Assembly: GCA_019637585.1 (NCBI GenBank) | Contig: JAHBVL010000006.1 | Span: 1-64,000, forward strand | Reading direction: 5' to 3' | Source of the DNA: Thermomicrobiales bacterium | GTDB taxonomy: Bacteria > Chloroflexota > Chloroflexia > Thermomicrobiales > UBA6265 | DNA: 64,000 nt | Shown: positions 42,099 through 51,050 of the stretch, in pieces | Numbering within the stretch: the stretch's first letter is position 1 | How the letters are laid out: each line of letters begins with the position of its first letter | Translations under genes and position numbers: made by a program | Notes under the pieces: model-generated | Seen by the model: only the letters and a program-made list of their open reading frames with translations | What the model was told of the DNA's origin: nothing | The model's database searches: none

Positions 42099-44077
42099 GC
42101 CGCGGCGTCCTCGGTCGATTGGGTATGGAGATGGCACGCCGAGAGGTGGCCCGCTCCGACGGCAACCGGTTTCGGTTCGACATCGCGACAAACGGCCATC
42201 GCGTGCGGGCACCGATCGGCGAAGGGACAACCGGGCAGATGGCGCGAAAGATCGGGCGGATCGCCCGGAATCACCGCCAATCGATCCGTGCCGGGGGCGT
42301 CGACCAACTCGACCGCGTTGAGCAGCGCTTGCGCGTAGGGGTGGCGTGGCCGCCGAATGATCTCGTTGGCCGGTCCCAGCTCGCAGAGTTGCCCGGCATA
42401 CATGACCAGAATGCTGTCGGCAAAATCGGCGAGGAGCGCGATGTCGTGGGTGATGAAGATCATCGCCAGATCGCGCTCGCGTCTGAGTCTGTCGAGCTCG
42501 TCGAGGAGCTGCGCCTGGGTGGTCACATCGAGTGCGGAGGTCGGCTCGTCCAGAATCAACAGCTCCGGCGTGCCGATCATGGCCAGGGCGATCATCACTC
42601 GCTGCTGCATCCCGCCACTCAGCTCGAACGGGTAAGCACGAATGACCCGCTCCGGTTCGGGAATGCCAACCGCCTGCAAGGCGGCGATGGCCGCCGTCCG
42701 GGCCTCCTTCGCCGGAATTTTGCCCGTTTTTCGCGCCGTCTCTTCGAGCTGGTAGCCGACGGTCAGCACCGGCGTCAGGGAGTTGCCGGGATCCTGGAAG
42801 ATCATCCCCATTCGGTCGCCCCGCACGGCGGACATCTCCCTGTTCGAGATGCGAGCGAGATCGGCTCCATCGAAGAGAATGCGCCCATCGACGACACGAC
42901 CGGGTGCGTCGAGCAGCTGCATGATCGAGAACCCCAGCGTCGATTTCCCCGAGCCGCTTTCCCCCACGATCCCCAGAACCTGACCTCGTCCCAGATCGAA
43001 CGACAGATCGTCGACTGCGGTGATCGTGACCTCATCGAGCGGAAACTGGGTGGTCAGCGAGCGGACGGAGAGCAGCGGAAGTCGCTCGCCCGACGGATCG
43101 ATGTCAGGAGTTGACGTCTTTAGCGGTTGCCTGCGAAATGCCCCGAACTTCAACTTGGGATCGAGGAGATCGGCGAATCCATCGGCCGCAAGACTGATGG
43201 TGATCACCGTAATGATGATGGCGATGCCCGGCAGGAGGGCCATCCAGGGATCGAGCATCATGTACTGCCGGCCGTCGGCCAGAATCGACCCCCACGACGG
43301 TGTCGGCGGACTCAACCCGAGCGACAGAAAACTGAGCAGCGATTCGACGATCACGAAGAAGGCCAGATTGAGCAACGCGATCGGTGGCAGCGCCTGCCAG
43401 ACATTGGGCATGACGTACTTCCGCAACACACGCATACGGGAGGCGCCGATCGCGGTCGCGGCGCGGGCATAGTCCTTCGATCGCTCGGTGAGCACCCGGC
43501 TGCGGACCACCCTGGCATAGATGACCCAGCTCGAGATGCCCAGAACCACGATCAGGTGCCAGACCGTCCGGTTCGGCGACACCGCCAGAATGGCGATGGC
43601 GAAGAGCACGAAGGGAAACGCAAGCTGAATGTCCCCCAACCGCATGAGCAGGGTGTCGGCCCATCGCCCATAGAACCCGGCGACGAGTCCGGCGAGAAAT
43701 CCGATCACTCCCCCCACAATCACCGCGCCGAAGCTGATTGCCAGCGAATAGCGCGCGCCATAGATGAGCCGGCTGAGGAGATCGCGGCCGAGTGGGTCGG
43801 TGCCGAGGGGATACTCGGACGTCCCCCCGTCTTTCCACATCGGCGGTTTGAAGTTGTCGCCGAGGTTCTGCTGGAGCGGATTGTGAGGCGCGATGAACGG
43901 GGCGAAGATCGCCATGGCCACAATGATCAGAAACCCAGTCAGCCCGGCCGTGGCCACCTTGCGCTTGCTGAATTGGCGCAGGAACGACTTTCTGCGAACC
44001 GGCAAGGCGGCGGGCGCGCTTGCATCCGGCGCTTGGTCGCTCGAGGTCAGCTCGCCGGTGAAGTCTGGAAAAGGCAT
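42095..44077 (-). CDS. Fused peptide ABC permease (DppC) and ATPase (DppD)
   Basis: 660 residues. Residues about 1-320 are a DppC-type permease with six membrane segments and the EAA loop TAIGASRMRVLRKYVMPNV. From about residue 330 an ATPase follows, with GESGSGKST, the signature LSGGMQQRVMIALAM and LLILDEPTSALD, then the oligopeptide tail CPFADRCPHAMAVC. The fusion would bring one ATPase and one permease into fixed stoichiometry. It lies between the genes for permease DppB and ATPase OppF. The permease and ATPase are separate proteins in most transporters of this type. Confidence 0.93.
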   Translation of the reverse strand: MPFPDFTGELTSSDQAPDASAPAALPVRRKSFLRQFSKRKVATAGLTGFLIIVAMAIFAPFIAPHNPLQQNLGDNFKPPMWKDGGTSEYPLGTDPLGRDLLSRLIYGARYSLAISFGAVIVGGVIGFLAGLVAGFYGRWADTLLMRLGDIQLAFPFVLFAIAILAVSPNRTVWHLIVVLGISSWVIYARVVRSRVLTERSKDYARAATAIGASRMRVLRKYVMPNVWQALPPIALLNLAFFVIVESLLSFLSLGLSPPTPSWGSILADGRQYMMLDPWMALLPGIAIIITVITISLAADGFADLLDPKLKFGAFRRQPLKTSTPDIDPSGERLPLLSVRSLTTQFPLDEVTITAVDDLSFDLGRGQVLGIVGESGSGKSTLGFSIMQLLDAPGRVVDGRILFDGADLARISNREMSAVRGDRMGMIFQDPGNSLTPVLTVGYQLEETARKTGKIPAKEARTAAIAALQAVGIPEPERVIRAYPFELSGGMQQRVMIALAMIGTPELLILDEPTSALDVTTQAQLLDELDRLRRERDLAMIFITHDIALLADFADSILVMYAGQLCELGPANEIIRRPRHPYAQALLNAVELVDAPGTDRLAVIPGDPPDLSRHLPGCPFADRCPHAMAVCRDVEPKPVAVGAGHLSACHLHTQSTEDAAA

Positions 44078-44083
44078 GAGCAG

Positions 44084-45001
44084 CTAGTACTTGACCCGCG
44101 GGTCGAGCGCGGCGTAGGTCAGGTCGACGAGGAAATTGATCAACGTGTAGACGATGGCGATGACCAGCACGGTCCCCTGAATCATCGGGAAGTCACGCTG
44201 GTTGATCGCCTGCAGCGCCAGGGTTCCGACCCCCGGCCAGTTGAAGATCGACTCGATGACGATCGATCCGCCCAGCACGTAGCCCGCCTGCAATCCGATG
44301 AGCGTGACCAGCGGAATCGCCGCCACTTTCATGACGTGAATGCCGAGCACTGTCGTTTCGCTCAGCCCCCGCGCTCTCCCGGCCCGTACGAACCCTTCTC
44401 CCATCGTTTCGATGAAGGCCTGGCGCACCGCCCTGATCTGAAGTGGCATCAGCGAAATGACCAGGGTCGCTACCGGGAGGACGAAGCTTTTCCAGCCGGT
44501 TCTTCCGACCGCCGGCAGCCACTTCAGCTCAACGGCAAAGAGCAGCGCCAAGATGACGCCAAGCCAGAACCCGGGGGTCGCCTGGGCAATCGAGGCCAGA
44601 ACCAGCGCGATGCGGTCGAACCAGCCATTCGGTCGCATCGCCGCGACGATGCCGATGCCAAACGACAGAATCGTCGTCAGCGCCATGCTAATCAGCCCCA
44701 GGGCCAGGGTGTTGGGGAGCGCCTCAAGCACCGTATCCATGACGGGTCGGCTGCCCCGAAAGGAGGTCCCCAGATCGCCGCGGACGAAATCCCGTATGAA
44801 GTTGACATACTGTTCGGGAATCGGTTTATCGGTGCCGAGTTGCTCGCGGGTGATCTTGATCACTGATTCCGGGGTGCCGGGCGGCTCCATCAGGCGGGCA
44901 GGATCACCCGGCACCAGGCGAACAGCAAAGAAGGTCACCGTGACCACGCCGAAAATGACGACGATCATCTGCACTGTGCGCTGGAGGACGTATGAGGTCA
45001 T
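44084..45001 (-). CDS. Peptide ABC transporter permease, DppB type
   Basis: 305 residues. It starts YVLQRTVQMIVVIFGVVTVTFF and has the DppB-type large extracytoplasmic region, then membrane helices and the EAA loop RARGLSETTVLGIHVMKVAA. It pairs with the permease half of the fused protein, whose gene starts six bases beyond its stop. About 90 bases separate it from the binding-protein gene, including a hairpin-forming repeat. Confidence 0.93.
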   Translation of the reverse strand: MTSYVLQRTVQMIVVIFGVVTVTFFAVRLVPGDPARLMEPPGTPESVIKITREQLGTDKPIPEQYVNFIRDFVRGDLGTSFRGSRPVMDTVLEALPNTLALGLISMALTTILSFGIGIVAAMRPNGWFDRIALVLASIAQATPGFWLGVILALLFAVELKWLPAVGRTGWKSFVLPVATLVISLMPLQIRAVRQAFIETMGEGFVRAGRARGLSETTVLGIHVMKVAAIPLVTLIGLQAGYVLGGSIVIESIFNWPGVGTLALQAINQRDFPMIQGTVLVIAIVYTLINFLVDLTYAALDPRVKY

Positions 45002-45042
45002 CGGGGCGAGTCGAACTTCGGTTCAGGGAGCCTCGCCCGCAG

Positions 45043-45082
45043 CTCCCCTCTCCCAGCTTGGGAGAGGGGTTGGGGGTGAGGG
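45043..45082. repeat. Interspersed GGGAGAGGGG palindrome in an operon gap
   Basis: Same element as 27527-27568: CCCCTCTCCC and GGGAGAGGGG arms with a GGGGGTGAGGG tail. It lies between the binding-protein gene and dppB in the peptide operon, where in RNA it may act as a processing or stability hairpin. Confidence 0.8.
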
Positions 45083-45091
45083 CGGTTGACT

Positions 45092-46735
45092 CTAGCCGGC
45101 AAGCGTGGCGCTGCGGAAGATCGTATCGAAATTCGGTAGAACGGTGATGCCTTGCACCGAATCGGCATGGGCGACTGTGAAGTCGCTCTTGTAGAGCGGA
45201 ATGTGGATCACGTTGCTCCACAGATACGCCTGCAGTTCCTCGTAGATACCGGCGCGTTCGGCATCGTCGGTGGCCGCGGCGCCGGCGTCGATGAGACTGT
45301 CCACGGTTGCATCATTGATTCCGACCCAGGCGCCGGGCGACTTGTAGAGCGTAGACAGGGCGCCGTGTGGATCGCCATTGCTGCTCCAGCTGACGTGGAA
45401 GAAGAGTCCCGGCTTGTCTTCGGCGAAGAGCCCGTCGATAAGACCGGCGATGTCGGTGATCTGCAGCTGAACGTTGAATCCCACCTGGGCAAGACTGTCG
45501 GCGATCGCTTCGCAGACTTCCTCGCCTCGCGGCAGGAATCCTGAGATTCCCCACAGGGGCAAGTCCGGGCCGCCATCGGCGAATCCGGCCTCTGCGAGGG
45601 CAGCCTGGGCGGCTTCGAGATCGAGCGCCCAGGCTGGTTCCTGCTGGGTGGCAAAAACCGCGCCGTTGGGGATGTTGCTGATCGCCACCTCGCTGGCGCC
45701 ACCGACCAGACTTTCCACAAGCGCCTGCCGATCGATTCCGAGAATGACGGCTTCGCGCAGTTTGACGTTGTCCCAGGGTTCCCCGGAATCCTGCCTCATC
45801 CAGAGATTGACGTCCTCGAACCCGGTGACGGAAATGGCCGAGAGACCATCCGTCCCTTCGATCACCGGCAGATGCTCAGGCGGCACCCGGTCGATGGCCT
45901 GGGCTTGCCCGGCGAGGAATGCGTTGAGCCGGGTCTGCCCGTCCTGGATGTACTCCCAGACCAGTGTGCCGATCTGCGGGGCGCCATTCCAGTAGTCGGG
46001 ATTGGCTTCCATCGTCTTGACATTCTGCTGGTCGTCGATCAGGCGGAAGGGGCCAGTGCCGTTCGGGAAACCCGCCAGCGTGCCGGCGCCGGCCGAGGGC
46101 GTGGCCGGGTCGTCGGATGGCTGGATGTCTTCAGCAGACAGAATCGGCAACCGGGAAAGCTCATTGAGCATGGGAGCGAAGGGCGTTTCGGTCTTGAGCT
46201 GAACCGTGACGTCGTCGACGATCTCGACGGTCACCGGTACGAAGCGGGAGGCGGTGACGGTCACCTCCGCAGTGGCACCAGTGGCCAGTTCGATAGAGGC
46301 TTTCACGTCGGCCGGGCCGAATGCCTGACCGTTGTGGAACGTGACCCCCTGCCGGAGAACGAACTTCCATGTCAGCTCGTCGATCTGCTCCCAGCTTTCG
46401 GCGAGCCCCGGCGTGAACGCGGCAAAATCAGCCGACTCGATCTGGATCAGGGAGTCGAACAGCTGCTGACCGACCCGGCGCTGGCTTTGCGCGGTCGAGT
46501 TGTACTGGTGCCAGTCGGCCCAGAATGCCTCCGCGATGAGAAACCTGACTTCGCCCTCTGCCTGGGCGCGGAGAGGTGCGGCGATGGCTCCGCCAGCTGG
46601 CGCGGCCGATGCCGCAAGTGGCTTGACCGCCGCTCCCAGACCGAAGAGCGCGGCCGCCTGTGAGAACTGGCGGCGGGTGATCGATCCATTGTTCAGCTTC
46701 TCCGACAGAACCTCGAGGACTTCTCGCTGATTCAC
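45092..46735 (-). CDS. Peptide ABC binding protein, SBP_bac_5 family
   Basis: 547 residues from a GTG start. GGAGG five bases before this GTG makes it better than the ATG four codons earlier, which itself overlaps the SD. A Tat-like signal is present (ITRRQFSQAAALFGLGAAV). The family-specific stretch is LRQGVTFHNGQAFGPADV; it is followed by the large two-lobe fold. It captures oligopeptides outside the membrane. It is the first gene of the minus-strand operon with dppB, the fused dppCD and oppF. Confidence 0.93.
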   Translation of the reverse strand: MNQREVLEVLSEKLNNGSITRRQFSQAAALFGLGAAVKPLAASAAPAGGAIAAPLRAQAEGEVRFLIAEAFWADWHQYNSTAQSQRRVGQQLFDSLIQIESADFAAFTPGLAESWEQIDELTWKFVLRQGVTFHNGQAFGPADVKASIELATGATAEVTVTASRFVPVTVEIVDDVTVQLKTETPFAPMLNELSRLPILSAEDIQPSDDPATPSAGAGTLAGFPNGTGPFRLIDDQQNVKTMEANPDYWNGAPQIGTLVWEYIQDGQTRLNAFLAGQAQAIDRVPPEHLPVIEGTDGLSAISVTGFEDVNLWMRQDSGEPWDNVKLREAVILGIDRQALVESLVGGASEVAISNIPNGAVFATQQEPAWALDLEAAQAALAEAGFADGGPDLPLWGISGFLPRGEEVCEAIADSLAQVGFNVQLQITDIAGLIDGLFAEDKPGLFFHVSWSSNGDPHGALSTLYKSPGAWVGINDATVDSLIDAGAAATDDAERAGIYEELQAYLWSNVIHIPLYKSDFTVAHADSVQGITVLPNFDTIFRSATLAG

Positions 46736-46834
46736 GCTGACCTCCATCTGTTCGTGGCCGAGAACGCCCCTCGTCTGGCCGGCGACGATTGCCGATCGAG
46801 TTTCCTGGGCGTGTAACGATGTTTCTCTAGCTTC

Positions 46835-46863
46835 ATCTTACGAGAGCCTGTCGGGAGCGTCAA
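46835..46863 (-). promoter_or_regulatory. Sigma-70 promoter for the peptide ABC operon
   Basis: TTGACG (46863-46858), 17-base spacer, TAAGAT (46840-46835) on the minus strand, about 100 bases upstream of the GTG at 46735. The -35 box matches 5 of 6 consensus bases, the -10 box 4 of 6. Confidence 0.6.
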
Positions 46864-46954
46864 CGCGCGGAAATCGGCGATAGCGCTCTGCGGTGAATCG
46901 GGGCACAATGCGCCGTCGGAAGATCGTTTCGTCTGCTGCGGAGTTATCGACCTC

Positions 46955-47752
46955 GTGACAAGCCAACCACTGATCGACATCCGGGACGCCCACGCCTGGA
47001 TCGCGGATGGACCCTACATTCTGCGCGATATCACCTGGCGGGTGATGCCGGGGGAGCATTGGGCGTTGCTCGGTCCCAATGGGTCCGGCAAGACAACCCT
47101 TCTCTCATTGGCCGGCGCCCACAGGCATCCGAGCAAGGGTGTCGTGACCGTATTGGGGGAGACGCTCGGGCAAACCAGCCTGTGGGACTTGCGCGCTCGC
47201 ATCGGGGCCGTCGATCCAAACCAGAAGATCCTCGACTGGCTGACGATCGAGGAAATCGTCATGACCGGGCAAACGAACACCATCTGGCCGCAGCAGGGGC
47301 TCGATACCCCTGAGGCGCGAGCGCGAGCGACCGATCTGATTCGAATGGTCGGATGCGACTATCTGCTGGGCAGAACGATCACCACCTGCTCACAGGGGGA
47401 GCGGCAGCGCGTGCGTATCGCCCGGGCGCTCATGGCCGATCCGCCACTCCTGCTGCTCGACGAACCGGCAACCGGGCTCGATCTGCCGGCCAGGGAAGCG
47501 CTGATGGTGGCCATGGCCACGCTGGCGGGGTCACACCCCGAGCTGGGATCGGTCCTGGTTTCCCATCATCTCGAAGAATTGCCGCCGTCCACCACCCATG
47601 CGGCACTGCTCAAAGACGGAGAATTCGTCGCCGCAGGTCGCGTGGATGAGGTGATGACCAGCGAGCTCGTGTCGGCCTGTTTCGGGTTTTCGATCGACGT
47701 GCAGGGATCTGCCAATCGCTGGTCAGCGCGAGCGGCCGCCGCGAGCTGGTAA
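46955..47752 (+). CDS. Stand-alone ABC transporter ATPase
   Basis: 265 residues from a GTG. Walker A is GPNGSGKTT, the signature region is TTCSQGERQRVRIARALM (Q in place of the usual first G of LSGGQ), and Walker B is PLLLLDEPATGLD. It resembles the YlmA/ModF type with no permease beside it. GGAG lies about 12 bases upstream. Its partner, if any, is elsewhere. It is divergent from the peptide operon. Confidence 0.88.
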   Translation: MTSQPLIDIRDAHAWIADGPYILRDITWRVMPGEHWALLGPNGSGKTTLLSLAGAHRHPSKGVVTVLGETLGQTSLWDLRARIGAVDPNQKILDWLTIEEIVMTGQTNTIWPQQGLDTPEARARATDLIRMVGCDYLLGRTITTCSQGERQRVRIARALMADPPLLLLDEPATGLDLPAREALMVAMATLAGSHPELGSVLVSHHLEELPPSTTHAALLKDGEFVAAGRVDEVMTSELVSACFGFSIDVQGSANRWSARAAAASW

Positions 47753-47756
47753 AGGA

Positions 47757-48083
47757 TCAGCTGAGCGTTCCGGCCTCCGCCTCGAAGACGCCGTCGGCGA
47801 CCAGCACCGTCCCTGCCGCGCCGATTGCCGGTCCAGACATCAGCGCATAGGTGTGGTCACGACCGACCGGCGTGAGCAGCGCCTGCGCGGCGCCGACGTC
47901 GGCCAGCGAATCGAAGAGGAGGACAGCCATTCGCTTGTCCTCTCCCAGGTCGAAGAGCGCAAACCCGCGATAGCCGGACGCGCTGCGCGCCGCCGGCACC
48001 AGGTGTTCCCTGACCTTTTCGTTCAGCTCGGCTGCATTCGCGTCATCGATTGTATAGGTAACGACGCTCACTCCCATTGCCAT
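47757..48083 (-). CDS. Small dimeric alpha-beta barrel-like protein
   Basis: 108 residues. The sequence (VSVVTYTIDDANAAELNEKVREHLVPAARSASGYRGFALFDL) has the shape of antibiotic-biosynthesis monooxygenase-like small domains, without certain catalytic residues. The start at 48083 is firm: AGGAGGT lies a few bases upstream. Function unknown. Confidence 0.6.
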   Translation of the reverse strand: MAMGVSVVTYTIDDANAAELNEKVREHLVPAARSASGYRGFALFDLGEDKRMAVLLFDSLADVGAAQALLTPVGRDHTYALMSGPAIGAAGTVLVADGVFEAEAGTLS

Positions 48084-48147
48084 GACACACCTCCTGCTGC
48101 TGAATCGACGACGTACGGTGCTGTGAGGCTCGATCGGTGTGGAGACG

Positions 48148-48717
48148 TCAAGGAACGGTCGCGTATCGTACCGTGAGCTGACCGGTTGCATTCGAGACTG
48201 TCCACCCCCCGCCGTCCGCAAACTCGAGGGGAATGCCGAGTTCGGCCAGCAGCGCGTTGGGTTCGATGAGGAGCGACCGGTTGGCTGTCGGGTTGCGGTC
48301 GATGCCTGGTTTCTCGGCTGCTTTGTCCAGCGCTTTGTCCAGCACCGGGCCGATCATCCCTTCCACCGAGATCTTGCCCAGTGTCCGGATTTCCCGGATA
48401 TCGACGCGAACGGCATTGGCGTTGGTGGCGGTGATGTCCAGAACCGCGGTGGCTTTGGCTTTCAGGAACCGGTTGATGCCGGCGCTGACGGTGACGTCGG
48501 CACCCGATTCGGTGAACTGAGCTTGGTCGAACTCGACCTCGACGGGCACTTTGCCTTTGGCCATCTCCAATGCGGCTTTCACCCCAAGCACCAGCGCGCG
48601 GTCGGAGAGGACCACATCGATAGCGCCGACGACCGGCACGAGAGGGATGTCTCCAGCTGATTCACGCAGCGCGATCTGCAGGTTGTCGACGATGACGTCG
48701 TTGAATTGCGTAGCCAA
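48148..48717 (-). CDS. Hypothetical protein, LmeA/DUF2993-like beta-rich
   Basis: 189 residues from a TTG start with GGAG about eight bases upstream. It is rich in beta strands (VVLSDRALVLGVKAAL, KVPVEVEFDQAQF, ADVTVSAGINRFL, ATAVLDITATNANAVRVDI), like lipid-binding DUF2993/LmeA proteins, but it lacks a signal peptide. The resemblance is weak. It lies 64 bases upstream of the small gene at 47757 on the same strand. Confidence 0.6.
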   Translation of the reverse strand: MATQFNDVIVDNLQIALRESAGDIPLVPVVGAIDVVLSDRALVLGVKAALEMAKGKVPVEVEFDQAQFTESGADVTVSAGINRFLKAKATAVLDITATNANAVRVDIREIRTLGKISVEGMIGPVLDKALDKAAEKPGIDRNPTANRSLLIEPNALLAELGIPLEFADGGGWTVSNATGQLTVRYATVP

Positions 48718-48997
48718 AAGCGGACTCCATGCGATGGGCGAGACTGACCGTCGGGGAGCGTGGTGCGATGTCCATCACGACCACATTGGCAGATGCTAAC
48801 AGATGGACTGAGGGAATCATCCTTCCCGGCAAATCTTGCATTGACATAGTAATTGTGCCACCATGTCACGAACTCCATGGAACGGCGCGTCGATGTCCGG
48901 AACGCTTATGATAGCTCGCGCCGCATCCCGGAGAGGTCGGAGATTTTGCCCGTTCGTTCATGTGGACAAGCCTTGCCGTGGTTCGGTAGGCTGTCGG

Positions 48998-49110
48998 AAA
49001 CGCGACACGTTCGGGCCCACACGGGCCGGAGCCGCTCGGCCAGGCTGGTGCAGAGCGGTTTGCCGAGATATCGGCAGCGCCCGGGCTGGAAACGTCGCGA
49101 GATGACCGGT
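48998..49110 (+). other. Possible structured leader before the SH3b/M23 gene
   Basis: In the 453-base gap, CGCGAC (49001-49006) can pair with GTCGCG (49094-49099), extended by GTT with AAC, closing a multi-hairpin region: GGCCC/GGGCC, CCGCTC/GAGCGG and TGCCGA/TCGGCA around GATA. The fold could be an RNA leader for the wall hydrolase. It does not match a riboswitch consensus I know. The rest of the gap shows no gene. Confidence 0.3.
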
Positions 49111-49170
49111 ATTGCGTCAAGCTCCCGAGGGTTGCAGCCCGGAGGCCGGTCGGAGGGAGGGAAAGCACCA

Positions 49171-50928
49171 ATGACGATGCCAGATCGGCGGGCTCGTTGG
49201 CGGGCGTCAATCGTACTCATCACATTGATTCTGAGCATTGCCCCCTGGGGAGCAGTGCGGCCCCTTCCCGTTTCCGCGGACACGAATCTGACGCTCGGCG
49301 GAGAAGCTCGCGTTTCATACGCAAATGGAGACCAGGTTCGCCTGCGTGACGAGCCCTCGTACAACGGCAATGTGTTGACGTCGGTGCCGGAAGGATGGCT
49401 GGTTGCCGTGCATGACGGCCCGATCGACGACGGGGCCGGTTCGTCCTGGTACGAAGTCACCGCTCGCGGCATGCGCGGCTATATGGTCTCCGACTTTCTG
49501 GCGGATGCGGGCAGCGCGCAGACTGGCGAGGGTGAGGTCACCGCCGCCGCCGAGATGCGGACCACCGCCAATCTCCGTTTGCGGTCAGGCGCGAGTCTGG
49601 ATGCCTCCGTTCTGCTGGTTATTCCCAGCGGCGCCACGGTGAACACGACTGGCGCCACGCAGAACGGTTTTGCGCAACTGACCTACCAGGGCACGACCGG
49701 GTGGGCCTCCACCCAGTACCTGACCTCGAGCGGCAGCACGTCCGGTGCGGCCATGTGGGTGAATGTGAACGGGCTCAACCTGCGTTCGTCGGCAAGCACG
49801 TCGGGCGGTGTGCTGCTTGTGATGCCGCGCGGTGCACAGGTGTCTGTGACCGGAAATGCCCAGAGCGGCTTCACCCCTGTCCAGTACAACGGAACCAGTG
49901 GCTGGGCATATACCGAGTATCTGACGTCGACCAATCCCGGCAGCAGCGCCACGGCCACGCCAGGCGCCGTCATCTCGAATGCCTGGGTGACGGGTGGCGC
50001 GCTCAATCTCCGTTCCGGGCCGAGCACGTCGAACAGCGTCATCCTGGTCATGCCGAACAACGCACAAGTCGGCGTGACCGGCACTGCGCAGAACGGCTTC
50101 ACCCCGGTTCGTTACAACGGCGCGAACGGCTGGGCCTACAGCCAGTACCTGACATCGTCGGGGGCCGGCGCGACCTCCACCCCGGACGGCGGGTTGGTTC
50201 TCGAAACTCGCTACACGACGGCGGGACTCAATCTTCGAAGCGGACCGTCGACAACCTCGACCGTCCTGCTGGTCATACCATCGGGCGCCGCTGTCTCCAT
50301 CACAGGCAGTCAGACCAATGGCTTCTTCCCGGTTCGATACAGCGGAACAAACGGCTACGCCTCCGCCAGCTACCTGACGACCAGCGGGTCGAGCAATCCC
50401 ACCTCCACGCCAGGAAGCGGCAACACCGGGGGCGGTATCGTCTGGCCAGTCCAGGGCAGCACGTGGGAGATCACACAGGGATACAACGGATCGAGCCATG
50501 TGAATTCGGGCTCGCTGTCCCAGTACCTCTATTCCCTCGATATCGCTCGCGCGGACCGGGCGACGGCCGGGCAGCAGGTCTACGCGCCGGTGAGCGGCAC
50601 GGTCCGCTGGACGGAGCGTGCATCCGGAGGCATCACCATCAACATGGGGAATGGTTACGCGGTTGCCATGTTCCACGTCACCGTCGACCGGAGCTGGGAG
50701 ATGGGCGATACGATCCAGCAGGGCCAGTACATCGGCTACATCTCCGGACCAGGCGGCGAAGGGTTCGTCCAGTTCGCGCACCTGCACCTCACCGTCTGGG
50801 CGACCAATGATGGCGGCAACTGGGACCGCACGGCTGTTCCCTTCATCGGCCAGAACGCGATCAGTGGACAGGAGTTCCCCAATATCGGTGGTACCCAGCA
50901 ATGGACTGGCACCTTGTTCAATCCCTAG
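49171..50928 (+). CDS. Wall hydrolase with five SH3b domains and an M23 domain
   Basis: 585 residues with a Sec signal (ASIVLITLILSIAPWGAV). Five SH3b repeats follow (about residues 50-110, 131-188, 200-254, 276-331, 351-407), the last four sharing LNLRS and NGF...YNGTSGWAY patterns, separated by Ser/Thr/Gly/Pro linkers. The C-terminal M23 domain has H443 (GSSHVNSG), D457 (YSLDIA) and H537-L-H539 (FAHLHL), the ligand pattern of beta-lytic-type enzymes rather than the compact HxxxD. It should cut peptidoglycan cross-links. GGAGG precedes the start at 49171. Confidence 0.88.
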   Translation: MTMPDRRARWRASIVLITLILSIAPWGAVRPLPVSADTNLTLGGEARVSYANGDQVRLRDEPSYNGNVLTSVPEGWLVAVHDGPIDDGAGSSWYEVTARGMRGYMVSDFLADAGSAQTGEGEVTAAAEMRTTANLRLRSGASLDASVLLVIPSGATVNTTGATQNGFAQLTYQGTTGWASTQYLTSSGSTSGAAMWVNVNGLNLRSSASTSGGVLLVMPRGAQVSVTGNAQSGFTPVQYNGTSGWAYTEYLTSTNPGSSATATPGAVISNAWVTGGALNLRSGPSTSNSVILVMPNNAQVGVTGTAQNGFTPVRYNGANGWAYSQYLTSSGAGATSTPDGGLVLETRYTTAGLNLRSGPSTTSTVLLVIPSGAAVSITGSQTNGFFPVRYSGTNGYASASYLTTSGSSNPTSTPGSGNTGGGIVWPVQGSTWEITQGYNGSSHVNSGSLSQYLYSLDIARADRATAGQQVYAPVSGTVRWTERASGGITINMGNGYAVAMFHVTVDRSWEMGDTIQQGQYIGYISGPGGEGFVQFAHLHLTVWATNDGGNWDRTAVPFIGQNAISGQEFPNIGGTQQWTGTLFNP

Positions 50929-50962
50929 CACACACCTCTCAACCCGCCCGCTTCTACCCCGC

Positions 50963-50998
50963 GACGAAGGCCAGGTCTCGCACCTGGTCTTCGTCTTT
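50963..50998 (+). terminator. Rho-independent terminator
   Basis: A 14-bp stem with one G-T pair (50963-50976 with 50982-50995) and loop CTCGC is followed by TTT. It ends the SH3b/M23 transcript 35 bases past the stop. Confidence 0.85.
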
Positions 50999-51018
50999 CC
51001 AGGAACAGTCGAGAGCCT

Positions 51019-51027
51019 TGGTACAAT
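51019..51027 (+). promoter_or_regulatory. Extended -10 promoter for the MoxR operon
   Basis: TGGTACAAT (TGn plus TACAAT, one mismatch to consensus) lies 24 bases before the MoxR start, just after the terminator. No -35 is evident. Confidence 0.45.
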
Positions 51028-51050
51028 CCGGCCAGGAGGCGATTCACACC

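Noticed and set aside
43127-44866. 579-residue plus-strand frame over the peptide permeases
   Set aside because: It is a charged, Arg/Asp/Gln/His-rich antisense shadow typical of GC-rich DNA.
48841-48870. TTGACA at 48841 as a promoter for the SH3b/M23 gene
   Set aside because: No acceptable -10 box lies 16-18 bases downstream.
48998-49170. c-di-AMP (ydaO) riboswitch before the wall hydrolase
   Set aside because: The expected conserved GGGGTGAA and related core segments are not present.
49171-50928. M23 domain lacking its first zinc histidine
   Set aside because: The HxxxD form is absent, but H443 with an N-x-G context 14 residues before D457 fits the beta-lytic arrangement, so the site is probably complete.
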